From Methylophaga sp. OBS4 (GTDB lineage: Bacteria > Pseudomonadota > Gammaproteobacteria > Nitrosococcales > Methylophagaceae), in the NCBI RefSeq assembly GCF_026319305.1, contig NZ_JAPDMV010000027.1, positions 1 to 39,551 of the forward strand: a DNA stretch of 39,551 nucleotides, given 5' to 3'. The position numbers and the translations under genes are program-made. Below, piece by piece: positions 29,007-39,551 of the stretch. Positions within the stretch are counted from its first letter, which is position 1. The number at the start of each line of letters is the position of its first letter. The notes under the pieces were generated by a model. The model was not told the DNA's origin. It made no database searches and saw only the letters and a list, made by a program, of their open reading frames with translations.

Positions 29007-29807
29007 ATGGCTGATATGGCTGAGCAACCAACAATATTAAAACCGCCGCTTAAATGGGCCGGCGGCAAACGTTGGCTAATTCCGCATCTGCAAAAATACT
29101 GGTCACGTCATCAGGACAAACGGCTGGTCGAACCTTTTTGCGGCGGTTTATCTGTGGCTTTGGGTTTGAACCCGGACAGCGCCTTGCTCAATGACCTGAA
29201 TCCGGCCTTGATCAATTTCTACCGGCAGTTGAAACAAGGACTGCAAATAGATATTGCGCTGGAAAATGATGAGAACGCTTATTATCACTACCGTGATGAG
29301 TTCAACCGGCTTAATGGCAATCAGCGTTCGGCAATTAAGGCTGCGCAGCTGTTTTATTATCTGAATCGGACCGGATACAACGGTTTATGCCGTTTTAACA
29401 AAACCGGTGGTTATAACGTGCCTTTCGGCCGTTATAAAACCATCAACTATGTAACTGATTTCAGTCATTACCAGCCGGTTTTGTCACAATGGCAGTTTAG
29501 CAACTGTGATTTTGAAGCGCTGACTGTTGATGAGCAGGATTTTATCTATGCCGATCCCCCCTACGACACGCCGTTCCGGCAGTATTCGCAACAGGGGTTT
29601 GATTGGGAAGACCAGGAGCGGCTGGCCGAATGGTTAAGCCGGCATCCGGGACCTGTGGTACTTTCCAACCAGGCAACAACCCGCGTGAAGAAATTGTATC
29701 GGGATCTCGGTTTTAAGCTGCGTTATTTGAATGCACCACGCACAATTAGTTGTAAAGGAAACCAGCGCCAGGCCGTTAAAGAGGTGCTTGCTTTACGCGG
29801 TTTTTGA
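29007..29807 (+). CDS. dam: Dam-type DNA adenine methyltransferase (D12 class)
   Basis: This 266-residue enzyme transfers a methyl group from SAM to adenine N6. D12-class motifs are in the Dam order: PPLKWAGGKRW (~13-23), SAM-binding VEPFCGGLSVAL (41-52), LLNDLNPALINFY and the catalytic DPPY (183-186), followed by SNQATTRVKKLYRDLGF. The C-terminal ISCKGNQRQAVKEVL is typical of Dam relatives. GATC specificity is likely from the family but not proven here. No restriction gene is adjacent, so it appears to be an orphan methylase. An alternative ATG at 29016 is possible; neither start has a strong ribosome site. Its own promoter must lie between the lpd terminator and the start. Confidence 0.88.
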   Translation: MADMAEQPTILKPPLKWAGGKRWLIPHLQKYWSRHQDKRLVEPFCGGLSVALGLNPDSALLNDLNPALINFYRQLKQGLQIDIALENDENAYYHYRDEFNRLNGNQRSAIKAAQLFYYLNRTGYNGLCRFNKTGGYNVPFGRYKTINYVTDFSHYQPVLSQWQFSNCDFEALTVDEQDFIYADPPYDTPFRQYSQQGFDWEDQERLAEWLSRHPGPVVLSNQATTRVKKLYRDLGFKLRYLNAPRTISCKGNQRQAVKEVLALRGF

Positions 29808-29813
29808 TACAAT
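29805..29813 (+). promoter_or_regulatory. Candidate extended -10 promoter of argG
   Basis: TGATACAAT overlaps the dam stop codon and matches an extended -10 with one mismatch. It would give a ~40-base leader before argG. The -35 region (TGCTTG at 29785-29790, 17-base spacer) is poor. An AGGA ribosome site lies at 29842-29845. Confidence 0.45.
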
Positions 29814-29858
29814 AGCGGCTTTCGATTATTCACGTTTTTACAGGAATTAATTTTACTC

Positions 29859-31070
29859 ATGTCTAAGATTAACAAAGTCGTGCTGGCCTATTCTGGCGGT
29901 CTTGATACCTCGGTTATTTTGAAATGGTTACAGGACAAATATGACTGTGAGGTCGTGACTTTTACAGCTGATCTGGGACAAGGGGAAGAAGTTGAACCTG
30001 CACGTGCCAAAGCGCAATCTCTGGGCATCAAAGAAATCTATATCGAAGATTTACGAGAAGAATTTGCCCGTGACTATGTGTTCCCGATGTTCCGTGCGAA
30101 TACGATTTACGAAGGGGAGTATTTGCTCGGCACCTCCATTGCCCGTCCGCTGATCGCCAAACGTCTGGTTGAAATCGCCAGTGAAACAGGTGCTGAAGCG
30201 GTTGCTCACGGTGCCACCGGCAAAGGCAATGATCAGGTGCGTTTTGAGCTTGGTGCCTACGCACTCAATCCCGACATTAAAGTAATTGCCCCCTGGCGTG
30301 AATGGGACTTGTTGTCACGTCAAAAACTGCTGGACTATGCAGAACAGCATGGTATCCCGGTTGAAATGAAACAGGGTAAGAAATCACCTTATTCGATGGA
30401 CGCCAATCTGCTGCATATCTCTTATGAAGGCGGCATTCTGGAAGATCCGTGGGCCGAGCCTGAGGAATCCATGTGGCGCTGGTCGGTTTCCCCTGAAAAT
30501 GCACCTGATAAAGCCACTTATCTGGAACTGACATACGAGCAAGGCGATATTGTTGCTATTAACGGTGAGCAAATGACACCGGCACAGGTCATGGCTTATT
30601 TGAATAAAGTCGCCGGTGAAAACGGTATTGGCCGGCTTGATATCGTTGAGAACCGCTATGTCGGCATGAAGTCTCGCGGCTGTTACGAAACACCGGCGGG
30701 TACGGTCATGCTGAGAGCACATCGCGCAATTGAATCACTGACGCTGGATCGTGAAGTTGCTCACCTTAAAGATGAATTGATGCCACGTTATGCCAATCTG
30801 GTTTACAACGGTTACTGGTGGGCGCCGGAACGTGTCATGATGCAGGCAATGATTGATCAGTCACAGAAAACCGTTAACGGTAAAGTTAAAGTGAAACTCT
30901 ACAAAGGTAATGTCGTTGTTGTCGGGCGTGCTTCGGAAACTAACAGCTTGTTTGATGAATCAATCGCGACTTTTGAAGATGATGCCGGTGCCTACAACCA
31001 GAAGGATGCAGAAGGCTTTATCAAGCTTAACGCTTTGCGTTTGAAGATTGCAGGTAAAAAGAAAAAATAA
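29859..31070 (+). CDS. argG: Argininosuccinate synthase
   Basis: ArgG joins citrulline and aspartate with ATP in arginine synthesis. The 403-residue length is that of the common bacterial short form. The ATP-binding P-loop is [10 protein letters not shown] (9-18). Other signatures are intact: [37 protein letters not shown] in part, [18 protein letters not shown], and the Lys-rich C-terminus. It is preceded by dam and followed 33 bases later by a diguanylate cyclase gene, which may be co-transcribed because no terminator lies between them. Confidence 0.98.
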   Translation: MSKINKVVLAYSGGLDTSVILKWLQDKYDCEVVTFTADLGQGEEVEPARAKAQSLGIKEIYIEDLREEFARDYVFPMFRANTIYEGEYLLGTSIARPLIAKRLVEIASETGAEAVAHGATGKGNDQVRFELGAYALNPDIKVIAPWREWDLLSRQKLLDYAEQHGIPVEMKQGKKSPYSMDANLLHISYEGGILEDPWAEPEESMWRWSVSPENAPDKATYLELTYEQGDIVAINGEQMTPAQVMAYLNKVAGENGIGRLDIVENRYVGMKSRGCYETPAGTVMLRAHRAIESLTLDREVAHLKDELMPRYANLVYNGYWWAPERVMMQAMIDQSQKTVNGKVKVKLYKGNVVVVGRASETNSLFDESIATFEDDAGAYNQKDAEGFIKLNALRLKIAGKKKK

Positions 31071-31103
31071 CAAGTTCTGGCCGTTTGAGGCTGAGAGGAT
31101 AGG

Positions 31104-32141
31104 ATGGACTATAGCGAATTAGCAGATCAGGCAGCCGAATATATGCGGTTGGCTTTGCCCTTGATGAAAAAGCATGGTGTGGCTATGACACCGGCTAATT
31201 ACGCTATCTGGTATGAGCATGTTGCGGGTAGCAACGCAAACTTGTCGGAAGCATTACAATCGAGGATTGCGGAAACCCCCGAGATTTCTGAAAAGCAGTG
31301 TCAGGAATTGCACGAGCAGTTTTTCAACACGCAGAAAGAGCGTAGCGAAGTTATTGAAATGCGTCAGGAGCTGGCACGTCTGTTGAAAGAAGTTATCAGC
31401 TTTGTCTACAGCAGTGTTGCACATACGGATAAAGCCAATGCCCATCTCAGCGAATTGCTGGCTATTATCAACCGCGATATGACGCCGCAGCAGATTCATG
31501 ATGTGGTAGAGGAAATCCTGGCTGAAACCAGGCAGGCGATATCCAGTGGTGAATTGCTTACAGAACGTCTTAATACGGCTGTGGGAGAAGTGCAGCAGCT
31601 GAAAAAAGAACTGGAGCAGACCAAACGCGAAGCCAAAACGGACACTTTGACCGGGTTGGCTAATCGTAAAGCGTTTGATGAATTGGTCACTAAAGTGACG
31701 CAAGATGCCGACAATAGCGGTCTCGATGTCTGCCTGCTGTTTTGTGATTTGGATCTGTTCAAGAATATCAATGACAAACATGGCCATCTGGTGGGAGACC
31801 AGGTCTTGAGAGTCGTAGGTAATACGCTCAAAGACAGTGTCAAAGGCCGTGATCTGGTTGCCCGCTACGGCGGCGAAGAGTTTTCCATCATTCTGCTCAA
31901 CACCAGTCTGCAAAATGCCAATATACTGGCCGACAATATTCGCAAGGAAATTGCCAGCAAACGTATTCAGCGCAAGGATACCCGTGAATCATTAGGTGCT
32001 ATCACCATGTCTTTTGGTGTGGCGCGTTATGTACCTAGCGAGGGCGTAGAAAGCTTTATGCAGCGTGCCGATCGTGCTTTGTATATGTCAAAGAGAAAAG
32101 GGCGCAACTGCGTATCAGAAGCGCCCCCTCCCATTATTTGA
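31104..32141 (+). CDS. GGDEF-domain diguanylate cyclase with helical N-terminal domain
   Basis: This 345-residue cytoplasmic protein should make the second messenger c-di-GMP. Residues ~10-175 are helical and partly coiled coil (MTPANYAIWYEHVAG near 28-42), a type found in many gammaproteobacterial cyclases. The GGDEF domain runs from TDTLTGLANRKAFDE (~179) to the end, with FCDLDLFKNINDKHGH and the active-site GGEEF (256-260). At the position of the RxxD inhibitory site the sequence is KGRD (247-250), so product feedback may be weak. GAGAGGA at 31092-31098 supports the start. The 3' end overlaps the convergent nitroreductase by 8 bases. Confidence 0.92.
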   Translation: MDYSELADQAAEYMRLALPLMKKHGVAMTPANYAIWYEHVAGSNANLSEALQSRIAETPEISEKQCQELHEQFFNTQKERSEVIEMRQELARLLKEVISFVYSSVAHTDKANAHLSELLAIINRDMTPQQIHDVVEEILAETRQAISSGELLTERLNTAVGEVQQLKKELEQTKREAKTDTLTGLANRKAFDELVTKVTQDADNSGLDVCLLFCDLDLFKNINDKHGHLVGDQVLRVVGNTLKDSVKGRDLVARYGGEEFSIILLNTSLQNANILADNIRKEIASKRIQRKDTRESLGAITMSFGVARYVPSEGVESFMQRADRALYMSKRKGRNCVSEAPPPII

Positions 32142-32739
32142 AACTGTTGGTAAAAAACACTTCTTCCAGTGCCAACTGACCGGGACGGTCTTTGGCATCT
32201 TGTATTTTTTTACCGATAGTTATCATCATCACAATGATATGGTCATGAGGCAAATCAATGACTTTGGCCACCTTGTCAAAGTCAAAGCCATCCATCGGGC
32301 AACTGTCGTAACCCAACTCTTTGGCCATCAGCATGATATTCATTGCGGCGATACCGACTGAACGAATGCATTCATCACGCTGACCCTGATGATGGTTAGT
32401 GTAGTAACTTTCAATCGCTGGCAGCATGAAGTCCTGCACTTCTTTGGGCGTATTACGCCAGTAGCGTTGCGGATCTTTTTCCCAGGCATTGAGATCGGCG
32501 CACAATACCAGCAACATAGAAGCATCAGTGACTTGAGACTGTCCCCAGCTGGCTTCGCGGATTTGCTGTCTTTTTTCTTTATCGACCACGTTGACGAAAC
32601 GCCAGTGCTGCAGATTAAATGCGGTTGGGGAGAGAATAGCGTGTTCCATCAGCTGCTGAACTTCTGCTTCGCTGATTTCATATTCAGGATCGTAATATTT
32701 CACGGATCGTCGACTGACGATCGCTTCTTTTATGTCCAT
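32134..32739 (-). CDS. Nitroreductase-family NAD(P)H oxidoreductase
   Basis: This 201-residue protein has the FMN-binding nitroreductase fold: SRRSVKYYD at the N-terminus, SPTAFNLQHWRFVNV, a mid-region IRSVGIAAMNIMLMAKELGYDSCPMDGFD and a C-terminal MMITIGKK. Relatives reduce quinones, nitro compounds or flavins; the physiological substrate is not readable from sequence. It is the last gene of a minus-strand run beginning with purB and starts 13 bases after the NolW-domain gene. Its stop overlaps the end of the cyclase gene on the other strand. Confidence 0.92.
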   Translation of the reverse strand: MDIKEAIVSRRSVKYYDPEYEISEAEVQQLMEHAILSPTAFNLQHWRFVNVVDKEKRQQIREASWGQSQVTDASMLLVLCADLNAWEKDPQRYWRNTPKEVQDFMLPAIESYYTNHHQGQRDECIRSVGIAAMNIMLMAKELGYDSCPMDGFDFDKVAKVIDLPHDHIIVMMITIGKKIQDAKDRPGQLALEEVFFTNSFK

Positions 32740-32752
32740 AAAAACTCTTTAA

Positions 32753-33550
32753 CTAATTGGAAGATGTTTCAACTTTGAGATAGATGATTTGTTGTTGGCT
32801 GCTGTGACTGCGGTATTGGGTGAATCCGTCTCCGGCATGTTCAGCATCTTCGCTGACATAACCGATTTCCAGCCACGCACCCAGTTGCCCGACCACGGTT
32901 GTGATGACATCGCTGTGGTTAATCGTGTCAGTGCCATGCGACATCTTACTGAAGAAAGGATGAATTTCAACCCGGACCTGATTGTCTGGCAGCAATACAG
33001 GAATGGCCTGAAAACCATTCTCGGTTGATATGTAATCGGTGTGACTCTGTACCCCCACACCACCGCGCGGCCGGATAAATACCAGATGTTGCTGACGGGC
33101 TATATCCTGCCCCATGCTGATGGAGACCGGTTGACCGGCAATGCCTCTGGCGCGGTATTGCTGATCCTGATGACGACTGTCGCGGCTGGACCAGCGCCTA
33201 ATGGCAACAGCGCCATCAATATCCTCACCCGTTTCCAGTGTTATCTTGTCTCTGGCTTTATACCGATTGCCGAGTTGCTGATTGGTTCTGAGTACTGTGA
33301 TATTGAGCGATTGCAGCGGCACATCGAGTTTTTTCAGCAGCGCTTCAACATTGGCAACCGTCGCATTGTCCGCCTTCAGAATCAGCATATCGCCATAGGC
33401 TCTGGCCGTGGCGTTTGCAGGCAGGAAAGCCTCGATATGCGGTAATACCTCAGAGGCCAGACGGTGTTTGAGGGTAATAGTATGTATGCTGTTGTTGGCT
33501 GCAAGCGCCTGTGAAAACAGGCAACACAGCCCGATAAACCAGATTTTCAT
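32753..33550 (-). CDS. Small secreted protein with secretin/NolW-like N-domain
   Basis: This 265-residue protein has a signal peptide (1-17, ending in QALA). It then shows a NolW/secretin-N pattern: TITLKHRLASEVLPHIEAFL, LILKADNATVANVEALLKKLD and VPLQSLNITVLRTN. The remainder is predicted beta-rich and resembles the secretin barrel-preceding region (GQPVSISMGQDI, LPDNQVRVEIHPFFSKM, LGAWLEIGYV), but it is much shorter than a full secretin (usually 400-700 residues). It may be a periplasmic or outer-membrane accessory protein rather than a pore. It overlaps the upstream gene by 4 bases. The function is unknown. Confidence 0.78.
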   Translation of the reverse strand: MKIWFIGLCCLFSQALAANNSIHTITLKHRLASEVLPHIEAFLPANATARAYGDMLILKADNATVANVEALLKKLDVPLQSLNITVLRTNQQLGNRYKARDKITLETGEDIDGAVAIRRWSSRDSRHQDQQYRARGIAGQPVSISMGQDIARQQHLVFIRPRGGVGVQSHTDYISTENGFQAIPVLLPDNQVRVEIHPFFSKMSHGTDTINHSDVITTVVGQLGAWLEIGYVSEDAEHAGDGFTQYRSHSSQQQIIYLKVETSSN

Positions 33551-34047
33551 AGATGCAAACGTCTTGTATTGATGTCCTGGCTACTGTGGGTCCAGACTTC
33601 TTCGAAGTTTTGTTTCAAATCACGTACCCGGGCGGGCGCGTTAAACTCGGCCTGCCCCTGGTAACGTGAATGATTGGGGCAATATAAACAGGCTTTTGCA
33701 TCAATCAGCATGAACATTTGCCGGGTTTCCTGGTAGGGTTTGCTGGCAATATGAATGTGTATTTTACTGCTGAGACGTTGTGCCAATGGCAGCAGTCGAT
33801 GATTTTGACTGACATTTTTCTGCGTATCAAACACCACCAGCCGGATCTGGGTACGCGGACTGCGCCGGGCAAACTCACTCAGTTGTGCAATCACGGCTTC
33901 GTTATCAAACAGAACCGGATCGATAGTCGGTCCGAAAAAACAGATTTCCTGGCTGGCTGTTGCAATCAACTTCAGCATTAGCGCAGCAGCCTGATCCCGA
34001 CTGTCGAAAGCAACCGTATTATCGTTAGTCGGAGTCAGGTCAGCCAT
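33547..34047 (-). CDS. DUF7931-like protein (phospholipase D-like fold suspected)
   Basis: This 166-residue soluble protein has no certain function. The pattern SRDQAAALMLKLIATASQEICFF, FARRSPRTQIRLVVFD and MFMLIDAKACLYCPNHSRYQG is like a single PLD-type half domain, and similar small proteins are grouped as DUF7931. A catalytic HxK motif is not evident, so it is probably not an active phospholipase. It starts at ATG 34047; a GTG at 34050 just before it is an alternative, and both abut the purB stop (34051-34053). Its 3' end overlaps the NolW-domain gene by 4 bases, so it is co-transcribed with purB. Confidence 0.72.
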   Translation of the reverse strand: MADLTPTNDNTVAFDSRDQAAALMLKLIATASQEICFFGPTIDPVLFDNEAVIAQLSEFARRSPRTQIRLVVFDTQKNVSQNHRLLPLAQRLSSKIHIHIASKPYQETRQMFMLIDAKACLYCPNHSRYQGQAEFNAPARVRDLKQNFEEVWTHSSQDINTRRLHL

Positions 34048-34050
34048 CAC

Positions 34051-38104
<4,054 letters not shown>

Positions 38105-38127
38105 CAAGCCGGGTTAAGTTGTTTTGA

Positions 38128-38161
38128 AAGGCTGTTTTCTGACCAGGAAACAGCCTTTTTT
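38128..38161 (+). terminator. Rho-independent terminator of acnB
   Basis: AAGGCTGTTT (38128-38137) pairs perfectly with AAACAGCCTT (38148-38157), and the T-run extends to 38161. It ends only 16 bases before the fetB start, so fetB is either read by leakage or served by a promoter within this short region. Confidence 0.92.
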
Positions 38162-38176
38162 ATTGCAGGGTTTGCT

Positions 38177-38896
38177 ATGAATTCCAGCATACAAATCATT
38201 CCGCCTTTAAATCTGGCCCTGGCTTTTATTCCGGTTGCGCTGGTGCTGATAGTGATGTTCAAGTGGTCCCTGCAGGCAGGGAATGCTATCTATGCGATTA
38301 TCCGGATGCTGATTCAACTGCTGCTGGTCGGTTACATTCTGACTACGATTTTTGCTGCTGAGCAGGCATGGATTGTGGTTGCGGTGATGCTGGTCATGGT
38401 AACGGCGGCCAGCTGGATTGCCCTGGGGACGGTAAAACGTAAACGCAAACAATTGTTCGGATATGCCTTCTGGGCGATTGCGAGCGGTGGCTGTTTGACG
38501 CTGATATTGGTTACTCAAGGCGTGATTAACCTGGAACCCTGGTATGAGCCGCGATATATGATCCCGCTGGCCGGGATGACCTTTGCTAATTCAATGATAA
38601 GCGTTAGTTTGGCGGCAGAACGCCTGCAAGCTGAGTTATCGCGTGATATTGAATTCGGGCAGGCCAGAAATGAAGCCTTTCGGGCGGCTTTTATACCCAC
38701 GATTAATTCGATGCTGGCGGTAGGGCTGGTCTCTTTGCCGGGCATGATGACCGGGCAGATCTTGTCCGGCGTTTCGCCGATTGTGGCTGCCCATTATCAG
38801 ATTGTGGTGATGTGTATGATTTTCGGTTCAGCAGGGTTGTCGACGGCGTACTTTCTGTGGCTCAGCAGGAAAGTCTTTGAGCAAGGAAGCACGTAA
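38177..38896 (+). CDS. fetB: ABC transporter permease of the FetB/UPF0014 family
   Basis: FetB is the membrane part of a two-gene ABC exporter that lowers free iron in E. coli (FetAB). This 239-residue protein has about seven transmembrane segments and the family pattern MLIQLLLVGYILTTIF, ASWIALGTVKRKRKQ, IPLAGMTFANSMISVSLAAERL, SMLAVGLVSLPGMMTGQILSG and HYQIVVMCMIFGSAGLS. The ATPase partner FetA is not adjacent on either side. It sits right after the acnB terminator, on the same strand, linking an iron-sulfur enzyme with a possible iron exporter. The substrate is inferred only from the family. Confidence 0.88.
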   Translation: MNSSIQIIPPLNLALAFIPVALVLIVMFKWSLQAGNAIYAIIRMLIQLLLVGYILTTIFAAEQAWIVVAVMLVMVTAASWIALGTVKRKRKQLFGYAFWAIASGGCLTLILVTQGVINLEPWYEPRYMIPLAGMTFANSMISVSLAAERLQAELSRDIEFGQARNEAFRAAFIPTINSMLAVGLVSLPGMMTGQILSGVSPIVAAHYQIVVMCMIFGSAGLSTAYFLWLSRKVFEQGST

Positions 38897-38933
38897 TATA
38901 CCCAATCCACCATTTTGAGGTGGATTGGGTATA
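38897..38933. terminator. Perfect 15-bp hairpin between convergent fetB and hflD
   Basis: TATACCCAATCCACC (38897-38911) pairs exactly with GGTGGATTGGGTATA (38919-38933) across a 7-base loop. It begins directly after the fetB stop. There is no T-run on either strand, so it is not a standard intrinsic terminator. It may still stop transcription, protect the fetB 3' end, or be a repeat element. Confidence 0.5.
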
Positions 38934-38957
38934 CAATAAATTGCGCTGGCTTTTTGT

Positions 38958-39551
38958 TCAGCTTGAGGCGTAAAGCGCTTCGGCAGCAGCGATGATTTTG
39001 TTGCTCTGGAACAGAAACTGCCAGCGGCGTCCGCCTTTCTGCCGCCATAACACAGCGGCCCGAATACCCGAAAGCAGCAAAGCTCTTATGCGATTCACAT
39101 TGTCTGGCTGTTGCAAAAAGCCGGGATCGCCATAGACTTGAATCTGCGGTTTTAATTCACTCACTGTGCGATGGTAGATATCGGCAAAACGGGCAATGAC
39201 CTGAGGGGTATTGATACCGTCGAAGTATTCAATATGCTGGGGTATCTGTTCAATTTCACGGCTGATGATATCCATCATTGCCGGCCGTTTGGCAAGTTGC
39301 CGTTCTAGATGCAGCAGGCTGATTATATAGCGCAGCAATACTACATCTTTTGTATCTTTCTTTTTTGACAACTGCATATTGAGTTCGCGAATGCCGCTGC
39401 GCAAATTGCCAATGCCGTCATAGACGGCTTCAGTGGTAGCGGCATTTTCAACAACCAGGCTGTTGAGCATGGTTTCCAGTTCAGCCTGATCGACCTGACC
39501 GGTTTCGGCAATCTGTTTCACCAGTGATGCAGCCTGCACCACCGCAGCCAG
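38958..39551 (-). CDS. hflD: HflD-family lysogenization regulator (5' end beyond window)
   Basis: HflD is a helical, membrane-associated protein; in E. coli it affects phage lambda CII. The visible ~197 residues run off the right edge, and the frame stays open to the last base, so the start is outside the window. HflD traits are clear: AASLVKQIAETG, LNMQLSKKK, RYIISLLHLERQL, IQVYGDPGFLQQPDNVNRIRA in part, and the C-terminal LLLSGIRAAVLWRQKGG. A GTG at 39542 is not a believable start because conserved residues precede it. In E. coli hflD lies next to purB; here acnB and fetB separate them. Confidence 0.92.
   Translation of the reverse strand: MAAVVQAASLVKQIAETGQVDQAELETMLNSLVVENAATTEAVYDGIGNLRSGIRELNMQLSKKKDTKDVVLLRYIISLLHLERQLAKRPAMMDIISREIEQIPQHIEYFDGINTPQVIARFADIYHRTVSELKPQIQVYGDPGFLQQPDNVNRIRALLLSGIRAAVLWRQKGGRRWQFLFQSNKIIAAAEALYASS

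Overview
The window looks like a stretch of chromosome from an aerobic, probably aquatic gammaproteobacterium. Support comes from the homodimeric AceE with AceF and lipoyl-Lpd, an AcnB aconitase, a PurB/HflD neighbourhood, a gyrA-serC-pheA block, a MotY-like protein and orphan Dam. The coding style and gene set resemble marine methylotrophs of the Methylophaga type, but that genus guess is an inference. GC looks close to 50% and gene density is very high; no gene-free stretch exceeds 300 bases. No rRNA, tRNA, CRISPR array or complete insertion sequence was seen.

Layout, left to right. (1) 1-4630 (+): a thiamine operon, thiC (5' end outside the window)-thiO-thiS-thiG-thiDE, with tight or overlapping junctions; the last gene fuses HMP-P kinase to thiamine-phosphate synthase. 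(2) 4703-8886 (-): apt, a MotY-like OmpA-domain protein, a CPA1-type antiporter with a TrkA-N domain, and an unassigned single-pass membrane protein. (3) 9001-19133 (+): a lone ABC-auxiliary-type lipoprotein, then gyrA-serC-pheA-ispH-ABC permease-double ABC ATPase-DUF1244, packed almost without gaps. (4) 19160-22917: an ECF sigma factor and a small zinc-finger anti-sigma (-), divergent from hvfA, hvfX (DoxX type), msrP and msrQ (+). (5) 23139-28900 (+): aceE-aceF-lpd with a terminator, then dam, argG and a GGDEF protein. (6) 32134-35418 (-): purB, a DUF7931-like protein, a small secretin/NolW-domain protein and a nitroreductase. (7) 35570-38896 (+): acnB and fetB, then (-) hflD running off the right edge.

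The most interesting part is 19160-22917. It reads as one envelope-stress module: an ECF sigma with its anti-sigma, a secreted Cys-rich HvfA-type RiPP precursor built of 16-residue repeats, an HvfX-type DoxX membrane protein, and the periplasmic methionine sulfoxide repair pair MsrPQ. The HvfB (MNIO/DUF692) and HvfC maturation genes that normally follow hvfA are missing. In their place is a 157-bp MITE-like segment with perfect 12-bp terminal inverted repeats, apparently inserted in the T-tract of the hvfA terminator. The design parallels sigF-nrsF-mrpX-yedYZ reactive-chlorine modules, with a cysteine-rich peptide in place of a methionine-rich one.

Other points worth a second look are the near-identical lipoyl domains on both E2 and E3, paired 20-bp direct repeats upstream of acnB, an apparent acnB-fetB insertion between hflD and purB, and a peptide-type ABC permease/ATPase pair with no second permease or binding protein.
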